This document shows, one piece after another, positions 8,492 to 19,003 of a stretch of DNA of 64,000 nucleotides. A model generated the notes under the pieces. That model saw nothing but the letters and a program-made list of their open reading frames with translations, did not search any database and was not told where the DNA came from. This DNA is from Hephaestia mangrovi (GTDB lineage Bacteria > Pseudomonadota > Alphaproteobacteria > Sphingomonadales > Sphingomonadaceae). Position 1 is the first letter of the stretch. Each line of letters opens with the position of its first letter. Location of the stretch: assembly GCF_019880555.1 (NCBI RefSeq), contig NZ_JAINVU010000001.1, forward strand, positions 186,001 to 250,000, read 5' to 3'. The translations under genes were made by a program, and so were the position numbers.

Positions 8492-9982
8492 ATGATCGAC
8501 ACCGACCGGCGCGAGCTCATCGCGCTGATCGCCGCCCTGGGGCTGGCACCGGCGCGCGCCGCCGCGGCCGGCCTTGCCGATCTCGGCAAGCCCCAGCCGT
8601 TTTCATGGGACTGGCTCCAGCAGCGTGCCGCGGCGCTCGCGCGCCAGCCCTATCAGGCGCCGGCCAAGATCGCGGCGGCGGCCAATCTCGATTACGACGC
8701 GGTCGGCGGCATCGCCTATCGCGCGGACCGGACGCTGGCCGGCGGCATCCGCCTGTTCCCGGTCGGCAAATATGCGCAGACGCCGATCGATCTCGCGATC
8801 GTCGAGAACGGGCAGGCGCGCACGGTCAATTTCTCGCCCGACATGTTCACCTCGAAGGGCAGCGCCAAGGCGCTCGGCATTTCGGGCATCCAGGTGATGT
8901 CGCCCGACGGCAAGAGCAACTGGCTGGCTTTTCAGGGCGCGTCCTATTTCCGCAGCGCCGGCGCGCAGGATCAATATGGCCTCTCCGCGCGCGGCCTCGC
9001 GATCGACACCGGCATCGACGGCAAGGAGGAATTTCCCACCTTCACACATTTCTGGATCGAGCGGAACGGCCCCTGGGCCTATACGATCTACGCCTTGCTC
9101 GACGGCGAGAGCGTGACCGGCGCCTATCGCTTCGTCTCGCGCTTCGATCATGGCGCGATTCAGGACGTCTCGGCCGTGATCCACCTGCGCCGCGATGTCG
9201 AGCGGCTCGGCATCGCGCCGGCGACCAGCATGTTCTGGTATGGCGAGGGCAATCGCGCCGCCGCCACCGACTGGCGCCCCGAAATCCATGATTCGGACGG
9301 GCTGGAAATGATGACCGGCGCCGGCGAGCAGATCTGGCGCCCGCTCGAAAACCCGCCGCACGCGACGCTCGACAGCTTTCAGGATGACAATCCCAGGGGC
9401 TTCGGCCTGATACAGCGCGATCGCGATTTCGATCATTATCAGGACGACGGCGCTTTCTACGATCGCCGCCCCAATCTGTGGATCGAGCCCAAAGGCGACT
9501 GGGGGAAGGGGGCGGTGACGCTGTTCGCTTTCCCCACCACGACCGAGACGGTGGACAATGTCGTCGCTTTCTGGGTGCCCGCGGCGCCCGCGAAACAGGG
9601 CCAGCGGCTCGCTTTCGATTACCGGCTGACGTGGAATTCGGCCGATCCGCTCGCCGGCCGCACCGCGCGCGCGGTCGCCTGCTGGACCGGCACCGCCGGG
9701 CGCCCCGGCCAGGAGCCGACCAAGGGCGCGCGCAAGCTGGTGATCGATTTTGTCGGCGAGACACTCGCCGGGCTGGACATCAACAGCGGGGTCACCGCGC
9801 AGATCGACGTCGGCGGCGGCAGGTTGCTCACCAATCATGCCTATCCGGTGATCGGCCAGGCCAATCGCTGGCGCGTGATGGCGGACATCGCGACGGCGCC
9901 GCCGGGGCCCGCCGACATCCGCCTGTTCCTCAAACGCGGCGCCGCGCCCTTGAGCGAAACCGTTCTGACGCAGTTGTTTTGA
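8492..9982 (+). CDS. opgG: Periplasmic glucan biosynthesis protein, MdoG/OpgG-OpgD family
   Basis: 496-residue exported protein for assembling or branching osmoregulated periplasmic glucans. The start at 8492 is chosen because the product then opens with DRRELIALIAALGLAPARAAAA, a twin-arginine-like signal, as in OpgD, with GGGGA 7 nt upstream. The mature part shows the family landmarks: FSWDWLQQRAAALA near the N-terminus, PVGKYAQTPIDLAIVENG, then ARGLAIDT, LDGESVTGAYRF, NPRGFGLIQRDRDFDHYQD and PNLWIEPKGDWGKG in order. It lies 2 bp upstream of opgH, with which it must be co-transcribed. Whether it acts as OpgG or OpgD cannot be decided; the Tat-like signal favours OpgD. Confidence 0.9.
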   Translation: MIDTDRRELIALIAALGLAPARAAAAGLADLGKPQPFSWDWLQQRAAALARQPYQAPAKIAAAANLDYDAVGGIAYRADRTLAGGIRLFPVGKYAQTPIDLAIVENGQARTVNFSPDMFTSKGSAKALGISGIQVMSPDGKSNWLAFQGASYFRSAGAQDQYGLSARGLAIDTGIDGKEEFPTFTHFWIERNGPWAYTIYALLDGESVTGAYRFVSRFDHGAIQDVSAVIHLRRDVERLGIAPATSMFWYGEGNRAAATDWRPEIHDSDGLEMMTGAGEQIWRPLENPPHATLDSFQDDNPRGFGLIQRDRDFDHYQDDGAFYDRRPNLWIEPKGDWGKGAVTLFAFPTTTETVDNVVAFWVPAAPAKQGQRLAFDYRLTWNSADPLAGRTARAVACWTGTAGRPGQEPTKGARKLVIDFVGETLAGLDINSGVTAQIDVGGGRLLTNHAYPVIGQANRWRVMADIATAPPGPADIRLFLKRGAAPLSETVLTQLF

Positions 9983-9984
9983 CG

Positions 9985-11754
9985 ATGAACATGCCCCCGC
10001 CGCGCCTCCCCGACGAGGCCCCTCTGGACATGCCGATCCAGCGGTTCCGCGGTCCGCTCAGCTATGACGACATGGTCGCGCGGCTGCGGCCGCGGCGCTC
10101 GCCGCCGGATATCCTCAGCCGGCGGGTGCTGCTGATGGTGCTTACCGCGCTGCTTTCCGTCGCCGCGCTCAGCGTCATCAAGGAAACGCTGTCATTCGAC
10201 GGGCTCAGCGCGTGGGACGTGCTGGTGATGGCGCAATTCTTCCTGCTGTTCGGCTGGGTCGCTTTCGGCTTTCTCAACGCGATGGTCGGTTTCCTGCTGC
10301 TGATGTTCGGGCACCATCCCGGCTATATTCCGGCGCCGCTCAAGACCACGCCGTTCACCAGCCGCACCGCGCTGCTGGTGCCGATCCACAATGAAGACGT
10401 CGATGCGGTGTTCGGCCGCGTCGATCGCATGGCGCGCTCGCTCGCCGCGTTCGGCGCGGCCGAGCATTTCGATTTCTTCATCCTCAGCGATTCGGGCGCG
10501 GACGCGGAGCCAGCCGAGGAGGCCGCCTGGATCAGGCTGGCACGCGGCGCGCCTGTCCCGATCTATTACCGGCGACGTGAAAAGAACGTCGGCCGCAAGC
10601 CGGGCAACGTCGCGGACTGGGTGCGCCGCTTCGGCGCGGCATACGATCACATGCTGGTGGTCGATGCCGACAGCCTGATGAGCGGGCAGGCGATGGCGGG
10701 CATGGTGCACGTGATGGAGCAGCACCCGTCGCTGGCCCTGTTGCAGACGGTGCCGACGGTAATCGGCGCCGAGACGCTGTTCCAGCGCTGGATGCAGTTC
10801 AACAATCGGCTGTACGGGCCGGTCGCGTCCGCCGGGCTGGTCTGGTGGTCGGGGGCGGAATCGACCTTCTGGGGGCACAATGCGCTGATCCGCACCCGCG
10901 CCTTCGCCGAATCCTGTGGGCTGCCCGATCTGTCCGGCCCGCCGCCGTTCGGCGGTCCGATCATGAGCCACGACATGGTCGAGGCGGCGCTGCTGCGGCG
11001 GCGGGGCTGGTCGGCGCATATGGTGATGATCGACGAGAGTTATGAGGAATTTCCGCCGACGCTGATCGATCTGGCGGTGCGCGACCGGCGCTGGGCGCAG
11101 GGCAATATCCAGCATCTCGCCCTGCTCGGCTCGACCGGGTTCCACTGGATCAACCGGCTGCAATTGCTGATCGGCGCTACCGCGTTCTTCACCTCGCCGC
11201 TGTGGCTGGTGCTGATCCTGACGACGATCGCCCAGGCGCTGGTCGGCGCGGATTCGGCGATCGTCCACGGCACGTCGGTCGATATCCTGATCATGACGCT
11301 GGTGATGCTGTTCTCGCCCAAGATCATGAGCGGTATCTGGGCCTGCGCGCGACGATCGCGCCGCGAGGAATTCGGTGGCGCGGCGGCGATCTGGCGATCG
11401 ATCGCGATCGAGATTCCGCTGTCGGCGATGATGGCCCCGGCGACGATGCTCACGCAGACGCTCGACGTGATCAACATCTTCCGCGGCAAGCGCGCCGCCT
11501 GGAACCCGCAGAGCCGCCAGAGCGAAGGCCTGGCAATGGCGGACGTGCTGCCGCGCTATCGGTGGCACCTCGTGCTCGGCCTGGTGATGCTTGGGCTGAT
11601 CCCGTTGATCCCCGCAACCGGATTGCTGCTGCTGCCGATCACCGCGGGATTGCTGGCGGCGCCATGGCTCGCGCAATGGACCGCCAGCCCGCGGCGCGGC
11701 AGCGCCTTCGCCGCGCGCGGCTTCTTCGCCGTGCCGCCCGAACGCATCCCCTGA
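9985..11754 (+). CDS. opgH: Glucans biosynthesis glucosyltransferase OpgH
   Basis: 589-residue inner-membrane GT2 glucosyltransferase that makes the beta-glucan backbone from UDP-glucose and moves it to the periplasm. Two hydrophobic segments (about residues 45-120) precede the cytoplasmic catalytic domain. That domain shows LLVPIHNED, FILSDSGAD, MLVVDADS (D-x-D), SHDMVEAALLRRRGW and RDRRWAQGN (the Q/RxxRW-type motif) in the expected order. Several membrane segments follow to the C-terminus. ATG 9985 lies 2 bp after the stop of the MdoG-type gene, so translation is probably coupled. E. coli OpgH is longer at its N-terminus (about 850 residues); the short form here is common outside Gammaproteobacteria. 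Confidence 0.94.
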   Translation: MNMPPPRLPDEAPLDMPIQRFRGPLSYDDMVARLRPRRSPPDILSRRVLLMVLTALLSVAALSVIKETLSFDGLSAWDVLVMAQFFLLFGWVAFGFLNAMVGFLLLMFGHHPGYIPAPLKTTPFTSRTALLVPIHNEDVDAVFGRVDRMARSLAAFGAAEHFDFFILSDSGADAEPAEEAAWIRLARGAPVPIYYRRREKNVGRKPGNVADWVRRFGAAYDHMLVVDADSLMSGQAMAGMVHVMEQHPSLALLQTVPTVIGAETLFQRWMQFNNRLYGPVASAGLVWWSGAESTFWGHNALIRTRAFAESCGLPDLSGPPPFGGPIMSHDMVEAALLRRRGWSAHMVMIDESYEEFPPTLIDLAVRDRRWAQGNIQHLALLGSTGFHWINRLQLLIGATAFFTSPLWLVLILTTIAQALVGADSAIVHGTSVDILIMTLVMLFSPKIMSGIWACARRSRREEFGGAAAIWRSIAIEIPLSAMMAPATMLTQTLDVINIFRGKRAAWNPQSRQSEGLAMADVLPRYRWHLVLGLVMLGLIPLIPATGLLLLPITAGLLAAPWLAQWTASPRRGSAFAARGFFAVPPERIP

Positions 11755-11815
11755 CGCCGCAACCTTGCCGCGCCTCGCTCGTTTCTGGGGCTCGACGACG
11801 GGAGAGGCGCGCCAG

Positions 11816-12349
11816 ATGGCGAAAACGGGCTTCGCGACGCTGCCGGAAGGGATTGCGCCCGAACAGGCGCGCTTGCCCGCACAGCGGCGGCGCCCGCGGC
11901 TGCTGTCGCTGATCGTCCTCGCCGCGCTGATGATCGCCGCGCTTGCCGGGCTGTTCGGGGGCGGCAAGGCACCGACGCTGATCGCCCGGGCACCACAGGC
12001 GACGCTTGCTGTGCATACCAACCGCGTATTGCGCAACGGCGTGTTTTTCGAAACACGGATCGGCATCACCGCCAAGGCCGACCTCGCCGATGCGACGCTG
12101 CTGTTGCCGCCCGGCCTGTGGCGCGACATGACGATCAACTCGACCGAGCCGCAGGCAGCGAGCGAGGATTTCAAGGATGGCGCGTTCCGTTTCCACTATG
12201 GCAAACTTGCCGCTGGCGACGCGCTCGAGATCAAGATCGACGGGCAGATCAATCCGCCGCTGTTCCGCGGGACCAGGGGCTATGTCGCACTCGCCGACGG
12301 TGATCGCCGGCTGGTCTCGATTCCGCTCTCGATCACGGTGCTGCCCTGA
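11816..12349 (+). CDS. Unknown single-span membrane protein in glucan operon
   Basis: 177 residues from ATG 11816, which has GGGAGAGG 8 nt upstream. A short cytoplasmic Arg-rich stretch (about residues 20-28) is followed by one transmembrane helix (LLSLIVLAALMIAALAGLF). The remaining 120 residues are probably periplasmic and look beta-rich: TLAVHTNRVLRNGVFFETRIGI, DATLLLPPGLWRDMTINST, FHYGKLAAGDALEIKIDGQI. I do not recognise the family. It follows opgH by 61 bp and its stop overlaps the DUF421 start (TGATG), so it is probably part of the opgGH transcript. A role in envelope or osmotic adaptation is inferred from position only. Confidence 0.7.
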   Translation: MAKTGFATLPEGIAPEQARLPAQRRRPRLLSLIVLAALMIAALAGLFGGGKAPTLIARAPQATLAVHTNRVLRNGVFFETRIGITAKADLADATLLLPPGLWRDMTINSTEPQAASEDFKDGAFRFHYGKLAAGDALEIKIDGQINPPLFRGTRGYVALADGDRRLVSIPLSITVLP

Positions 12350-12834
12350 TGGATATCGTGCTGCGCGCCACCGCGATGTTCGCGATCGTGTTCGTCCTGC
12401 TGCGGCTGCTCGGCAAGCGCGAACTGGGGCAGATGACGCCGTTCGAGGTGGTCAGCCTGGTGGTGATGGGCGATCTGATCCAACAGGGCATCACCCATAA
12501 TGATTTCAGCATCACCGGCGCGACGCTGGCGATCAGCACCTTTGCTTTCTGGAGCATCGTGCTTGGCTGGCTGAGCTATTATTTCCCGCGCTTGAAGGGC
12601 GCGCTGGAGGGGCATCCGCGCGTCATCATCTGCCAGGGCGAATTGATCGAGGAAAACCTGCGCCGTGATCGCATGACGCGTTCCGAGGTCGAATCGGAGA
12701 TGCGGCTGGCCGGGATCGGCGCGGTGAACGACGTCGCCTGGGCGATTCTCGAACCATCGGGAAAGATCAGCTTCATTAAGCGCGGCGGCCAGGAACCAAC
12801 GCCGCAGCGCGCTGACGATACCGCCAACGCCTGA
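12349..12834 (+). CDS. DUF421 (YetF-type) membrane protein
   Basis: 161 residues. Three N-terminal hydrophobic segments carry the family signature GKRELGQMTPFEVVSLVVMGDL. A cytoplasmic YetF-like domain follows with HPRVIICQGELIEENLRRDRMTRSEVESEMRLAGI and DVAWAILEPSGKISFI. The biochemical function of the family is unsettled. The start codon shares its A with the upstream stop (TGATG), indicating translational coupling. A strong hairpin 7 nt past the stop ends the cluster. Recognised from the N-terminal signature with good confidence. Confidence 0.85.
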   Translation: MDIVLRATAMFAIVFVLLRLLGKRELGQMTPFEVVSLVVMGDLIQQGITHNDFSITGATLAISTFAFWSIVLGWLSYYFPRLKGALEGHPRVIICQGELIEENLRRDRMTRSEVESEMRLAGIGAVNDVAWAILEPSGKISFIKRGGQEPTPQRADDTANA

Positions 12835-12840
12835 AACGAA

Positions 12841-12868
12841 AGAGGGCGCCCCCGCAGGGACGCCCTCT
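12841..12868. terminator. Hairpin terminator between convergent genes
   Basis: Twelve-base arms (AGAGGGCGCCCC at 12841-12852 and GGGACGCCCTCT at 12857-12868) pair with one mismatch around a 4-nt loop. It lies between the convergent DUF421 and lipoprotein genes, so it can serve both strands. There is no long T-run. Confidence 0.75.
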
Positions 12869-12902
12869 CTAAACCATCGGAAACCGGAGCTTCCGAAACG
12901 GC

Positions 12903-13166
12903 TTACATGTTGTCGGCAACCGCGTCGGCGTTGTCGCGGACGTTGTCGGCGGCAGCGCTCATGTTGTCGGCAGCGTTCTCGAGCTGGTCGGAAGCCATGG
13001 CGTTCGAGGTGTTGTCGGCCATCGCGTCGAGGTTGTCGGCGGTGGCGTCCATGTTGTCGGCGACCATGTCGGCGTTGTTCTCAACCGCAGCCGCTTCGGG
13101 CGACTTGTTGCACGCGGCCAGGGTCATCAGGCCGGCGGCAGCGACGACAAAGGCAATCTTCTTCAT
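12903..13166 (-). CDS. Small lipoprotein with Ala-Asp-Asn-Met repeats
   Basis: 87 residues. The start at 13166 has GGGAGC upstream and gives MKKIAFVVAAAGLMTLAAC, a textbook lipoprotein signal with Cys about residue 19. The mature protein is made almost only of Ala, Asp, Asn and Met. It contains degenerate repeats of the type ADNMDAT-ADNLDAM-ADN, spaced by 7 residues in the middle and up to 11 later. The heptad-like spacing of Met/Leu suggests an amphipathic helix, perhaps oligomeric, comparable in idea to Lpp. I know no characterised homologue. A terminator hairpin lies beyond its stop. No function is assigned. Confidence 0.75.
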   Translation of the reverse strand: MKKIAFVVAAAGLMTLAACNKSPEAAAVENNADMVADNMDATADNLDAMADNTSNAMASDQLENAADNMSAAADNVRDNADAVADNM

Positions 13167-13410
13167 CAATTTGCTCCCAAGCAATAACGTTCGCGGCCGA
13201 CCCGATCGCCGTCGCGAGGGACTCGCCAATAAAGGTTGCTGCACATGCGTCAACCGCCAAATTCATCTGGCAGACAGGTTATGCGACGGATTCCCGCGGA
13301 TCGTTGCGCGATGGGACAGTGTCGGTTTGCCTTCGTGCGCGCGGGCTCTTATGTGGCGCGCGACAGCGGAATCATCGTCAATCCAGCCTTTTTTGGGAGC
13401 AGTCCCGGCC

Positions 13411-15090
13411 ATGGCCGTCCAATATACTTACGTGATGAAGGGTCTGACCAAGACCTTCCCGGGGGCGAACAAGCCCGTCCTCAACAACATCCACCTGCAA
13501 TTCCTGCCATCGGCGAAGATCGCGATCATCGGCCCCAACGGCGCCGGCAAGTCGACGTTGATGAAGATCATGGCCGGAATCGACACGGAGTTCACCGGCG
13601 AGGCCTGGCCCGCCGAGGGCATCCGCGTCGGCTATCTGCCGCAGGAGCCGCAGCTCGATCCCTCGAAGGACGTCAAGGGCAACGTGATGGACGGCGTTCG
13701 CCCCGTCGCCGATCTCGTCGATCGCTTCAACGAGATTTCGGGGCTGATGGCCGATCCGCCCGCCGATGCCGATTTCGATGCGCTGATGACCGAGATGGGC
13801 GAGTTGCAGGAGAAGATCGACGCGGTCGACGGCTGGACGCTCGACAACCAGCTGGAGATCGCGATGGAAGCGCTGCGTTGCCCGCCGGGCGATGCCGACG
13901 TCTCCAACCTGTCGGGCGGCGAGAAGCGCCGCGTGGCGCTGTGTCGCCTGCTGCTCGAAAAGCCCGACATCCTGCTGCTCGACGAGCCGACCAACCATCT
14001 CGACGCCGAGAGCGTGCAGTGGCTGGAGAATTTCCTGCGCGAATATACCGGGAACGTCATTCTCGTCACCCACGATCGTTACTTCCTCGATAACGTCGTG
14101 AACTGGGTGCTCGAGCTCGATCGCGGCCGTTACTACACCTATGAGTCGAACTATTCGGGCTATCTGGAAAAGAAGGCCAAACGGCTCGAGCAGGAAGAGC
14201 GCGAGGAAGCCGGTCGTCAGAAGGCGATCAAGGACGAGCTCGAGTGGATGCGCCAGACGCCCAAGGCGCGCCAGACCAAGTCCAAGGCGCGTATCCGCGC
14301 ATTCGACGAACTGGTCGAGCGCCAGGAAAATCGCGCGGTCGGCAAGGCGCAGATTCTGATCCAGATCCCCGAACGCCTCGGCGGCAAGGTGATCGAGGCC
14401 AAGGGCGTGTCCAAAGCCTATGGCGACAAGCTGTTGTTCGAGAATCTCGACTTCAACCTGCCGCCGGGCGGCATCGTCGGCGTGATCGGCCCCAACGGCG
14501 CCGGCAAGTCGACCTTGTTCAAGCTCATCACCGGCCAGGAACAGCCCGATTCGGGCTCGATCGAGATCGGCCAGACGGTCAAGCTCAGCTACGTCGATCA
14601 GTCGCGCGACGACCTCAATCCGAAGAACAACGTCTGGCAGGAAATCTCCGACGGCCTCGACATCTTCCGCTTCGGCAAGCAGGAGCTCGGCACGCGCGCT
14701 TATGTCGGCGCGTTCAACTTCAAGGGGCAGGACCAGCAGAAGAACGTCGGCCAGCTCTCGGGCGGTGAGCGCAACCGCGTGCACATCGCCAAGATGCTGA
14801 AAGAGGGCGGCAACGTCCTGCTGCTCGACGAGCCGACCAACGACCTCGACGTCGAGACGCTGCGCGCGCTCGAGGAGGCGCTGGAGGATTTCGCCGGTTG
14901 CGCCGTGGTGATCAGCCACGATCGCTTCTTCCTCGATCGCCTGTGCACGCACATCCTGGCGTTCGAAGGCGACAGCCATGTCGAATGGTTCGAAGGCAAT
15001 TTCGAATCGTACGAGGAGGACAAGCGCCGCCGCATGGGCGACGCGGCCGACCGCCCGACCCGACTTGCCTACAAGAAGCTGACGCGCTGA
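13411..15090 (+). CDS. ettA: Energy-dependent translational throttle protein EttA (ABC-F)
   Basis: 559-residue cytosolic ABC-F ATPase that binds the ribosomal E site and gates the first elongation steps according to ATP/ADP. Two nucleotide-binding domains are visible. The first has Walker A IGPNGAGKST (about residues 39-48), LSGGEKRRVAL and LLLDEPTNHLD. The second has IGPNGAGKST, QLSGGERNRVHI and LLLDEPTNDLD. A charged linker (EEREEAGRQKAIKDELEWM) separates them, and there are no membrane segments. Length matches EttA (about 555). The start at 13411 (MAVQYTYVMKGLTKTFPG) matches the family N-terminus; the frame is open upstream but non-homologous. It is monocistronic, ending at a strong hairpin shared with the convergent peptidase gene. 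Confidence 0.96.
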   Translation: MAVQYTYVMKGLTKTFPGANKPVLNNIHLQFLPSAKIAIIGPNGAGKSTLMKIMAGIDTEFTGEAWPAEGIRVGYLPQEPQLDPSKDVKGNVMDGVRPVADLVDRFNEISGLMADPPADADFDALMTEMGELQEKIDAVDGWTLDNQLEIAMEALRCPPGDADVSNLSGGEKRRVALCRLLLEKPDILLLDEPTNHLDAESVQWLENFLREYTGNVILVTHDRYFLDNVVNWVLELDRGRYYTYESNYSGYLEKKAKRLEQEEREEAGRQKAIKDELEWMRQTPKARQTKSKARIRAFDELVERQENRAVGKAQILIQIPERLGGKVIEAKGVSKAYGDKLLFENLDFNLPPGGIVGVIGPNGAGKSTLFKLITGQEQPDSGSIEIGQTVKLSYVDQSRDDLNPKNNVWQEISDGLDIFRFGKQELGTRAYVGAFNFKGQDQQKNVGQLSGGERNRVHIAKMLKEGGNVLLLDEPTNDLDVETLRALEEALEDFAGCAVVISHDRFFLDRLCTHILAFEGDSHVEWFEGNFESYEEDKRRRMGDAADRPTRLAYKKLTR

Positions 15091-15101
15091 TCCGCCGGCG
15101 G

Positions 15102-15126
15102 GGCCGGGGGCATCATGCCCCCGGCC
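15102..15126. terminator. Bidirectional hairpin between ettA and M28 peptidase gene
   Basis: A near-perfect palindrome (GGCCGGGGGCAT, one base, then its complement) fills the 42-bp gap between two convergent genes. In RNA it would fold as about 10 G-C-rich pairs with a small loop on either strand, a likely shared terminator. Confidence 0.8.
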
Positions 15127-15132
15127 TCGTCG

Positions 15133-16794
<1,662 letters not shown>

Positions 16795-16865
16795 GGATGA
16801 CTCCCTGTCTTGGCTGTTGCCGCGCACCGTAACCGCTCGATCCGGCTATGCCTACCGCGCCTCGC

Positions 16866-18917
16866 CTAGGGTAGGTTGGCGGCGAGTTCGTCGAGCCACG
16901 GCCGGGCGGTGCCGTCCGAGGGCGCGCGCCAGTCGCCGCGCGGGCTCAGCGCGCCGGCAGTCGAGACCTTCGGCCCATTGGGGATCGCCGATCGCTTGAA
17001 TTGGCTGAACGCGAAGAAGCGGCGCAGGAAGACCTCCAGCCAGCGCGCGATCGTCGCCAGATCATATTGGTTGCGCTTGTCGGGCGGGAAGCCGATCGGC
17101 CAGCGCCCGGCGGCGGCATCGTGCCACGCGTGCCAGGCGAGGAAGGCGACCTTCGACGGCGGCAGCCCGAACCGCGCGATATGGTGCAGGAAGAAATCGT
17201 GCAGCTCATAAGGGCCGATCTTCGCCTCGGTGCTCTGGACCGCGCCGTCGGCACCGGCGGGGACCAGCTCGGGCGTGATCTCGGCGGCGAGGATCGCGTC
17301 GAGCACCGTGTCGGTCGCGGCATCGAACTGGCCGGTCTTGATCGCCCAGCGGATCAGGAACTGGATCAGCGTCTTGGGCACGCCGGCGTTGACCGCATAA
17401 TGGCTCATCTGATCGCCGACGCCATAAGTGCACCAGCCGAGCGCCAGTTCGGAAAGATCGCCGGTGCCGACGACGAGGCCGTCGTGATGATTGGCGAGGC
17501 GGAACAGATAATCGGTGCGCAGGCCCGCCTGGACGTTCTCGAACGTCACGTCATAGGCGGCGCGGCCGTCCGAATAGGGATGATCGAGATCGTCGAGCAT
17601 CTGCTCGGCAGCGGGGCGGATGTCGATCTCGTCGCCCGAGACGCCCAGCGCGCGCATCAGCGCCCAGGCGTTGGCCTTGCTGGCCTCCCCAGTGGCGAAG
17701 CCGGGCATGGTATAGGCCAGGATGTCGGTGCGCGGCCGCTTCAGCAGATCCATCGCCTTCGCCGCGACGATCAGCGCGTGGCATGAATCGAGCCCGCCCG
17801 AAACGCCGATCACCAGCCGCTTGACGCCCGAGGCGGTGACGCGGCGGGCGAGGCCCTGCACCTGGATGTTGAACGCTTCGTAGCAATCCTGATCGAGCTT
17901 TTCGGGCGTGTTGGGCACGAACGGGAAGCGCCGCACCGGGCGCTTCAGCCCGATATCGGCGAAATCCGGCTTGTGCTCGAACGTCACGCGGCGGAAACGC
18001 TGTTCGGGGTGATTGGCGAAAGCGGCGGCGTCGTTGAACGTGCCGAAGCGCATCCGCTCCTGCCGGATGCGGCCGATATCGAGATCGGCGATAAGGATAT
18101 CGGCCGCATCGCCGAAGCGGTGCGATTGCGCCAGGCAATCGCCGAGCTCGTGGATCAGCCCCTGGCCGTCCCAGGCGAGATCGGTGGTGCTCTCGCCCGC
18201 GCCGGCGGCGGAAAAGACGTAGCCGCAGGCCGCGCGCGCCGAATGCGCCGCCGCCAGCATTTCGCGCTCGCGCGCCTTGCCGATCACGATGTTCGAGGCG
18301 GAGAGATTGCAGCACACCAGCGCCCCGGCCAGCGCGGCCTCGGTCGAGGGCGGGGTGGGGGCCCAGTAATCCTCGCAGATTTCGGCAGCGAAGATGAAAT
18401 GCGGCAGATCGGCAGCGGCAAAGATCAAGTCGCTGCCGAACGGCACGGCTTCGCCGGCAAGGTCGATCGTCAGCCCGGCGAGGCCATGGCCCGAGGCATA
18501 CCAGCGCTTCTCGTAATATTCGCGATAATTGGGCAGATAGGTCTTGGGCACGACCCCGAGCACGCGGCCGCGCGCGATCACCACCGCGCAATTGTACAGC
18601 CGGCCGGCACGCGGCAGCGCGGCGCCGACGACGAGGACGGGGCGCAGCTTGCCGGTCGCCTTGACGACCGCGGCCAGCGCGGCCTCGGTCGCTTGCTGCT
18701 GCGCTGCCTGCAGATGGAGGTCGTCGATCGCGTAGGACGAGACGTTGAGCTCGGGAAAGACGAGCAGGTCGACGCCTTCGCCATCAGCACGCCTGGCGAG
18801 CTCGATCGTCGCCTCGGCATTGGCCGCGGGATCGCCGACCGTCGCCAGCGGAGTTGCCGCGCCGACGCGCAGCATCTCGTGCGCGTGGATCGAATGGAAG
18901 CGGTGCGTCTTCGCCAT
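16866..18917 (-). CDS. nadE: Glutamine-dependent NAD+ synthetase
   Basis: 683-residue cytosolic enzyme that amidates nicotinic acid adenine dinucleotide to NAD+ using glutamine. The N-terminal nitrilase-like glutaminase has the Glu-Lys-Cys set in FPELNVSSY, PKTYLPNYREYYEKRWY and AEICEDYWAPTPPS. The C-terminal synthetase has the pyrophosphatase loop GVSGGLDSCHALI and GTGDLSELALGWCTYGVGDQMSHY. The length of about 680 is that of the two-domain NadE with an ammonia tunnel, not the short ammonia-dependent form. It is divergent from the ModE-like gene, with 86 bp between starts. Identification is firm. Confidence 0.97.
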   Translation of the reverse strand: MAKTHRFHSIHAHEMLRVGAATPLATVGDPAANAEATIELARRADGEGVDLLVFPELNVSSYAIDDLHLQAAQQQATEAALAAVVKATGKLRPVLVVGAALPRAGRLYNCAVVIARGRVLGVVPKTYLPNYREYYEKRWYASGHGLAGLTIDLAGEAVPFGSDLIFAAADLPHFIFAAEICEDYWAPTPPSTEAALAGALVCCNLSASNIVIGKAREREMLAAAHSARAACGYVFSAAGAGESTTDLAWDGQGLIHELGDCLAQSHRFGDAADILIADLDIGRIRQERMRFGTFNDAAAFANHPEQRFRRVTFEHKPDFADIGLKRPVRRFPFVPNTPEKLDQDCYEAFNIQVQGLARRVTASGVKRLVIGVSGGLDSCHALIVAAKAMDLLKRPRTDILAYTMPGFATGEASKANAWALMRALGVSGDEIDIRPAAEQMLDDLDHPYSDGRAAYDVTFENVQAGLRTDYLFRLANHHDGLVVGTGDLSELALGWCTYGVGDQMSHYAVNAGVPKTLIQFLIRWAIKTGQFDAATDTVLDAILAAEITPELVPAGADGAVQSTEAKIGPYELHDFFLHHIARFGLPPSKVAFLAWHAWHDAAAGRWPIGFPPDKRNQYDLATIARWLEVFLRRFFAFSQFKRSAIPNGPKVSTAGALSPRGDWRAPSDGTARPWLDELAANLP

Positions 18918-19003
18918 GAGCCGCGATGTAGCGATCTTTCCCCGCCCGCGCCACGACTTGCATCCGCGTGCCGGAAACGGCTTGATGGCAAGGAGGAGAA
19001 ATC

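Noticed and set aside
13378..14979. 533-codon minus-strand frame across ettA
   Set aside because: Mirror frame of a fully conserved ABC-F gene, with no recognisable features or start context.
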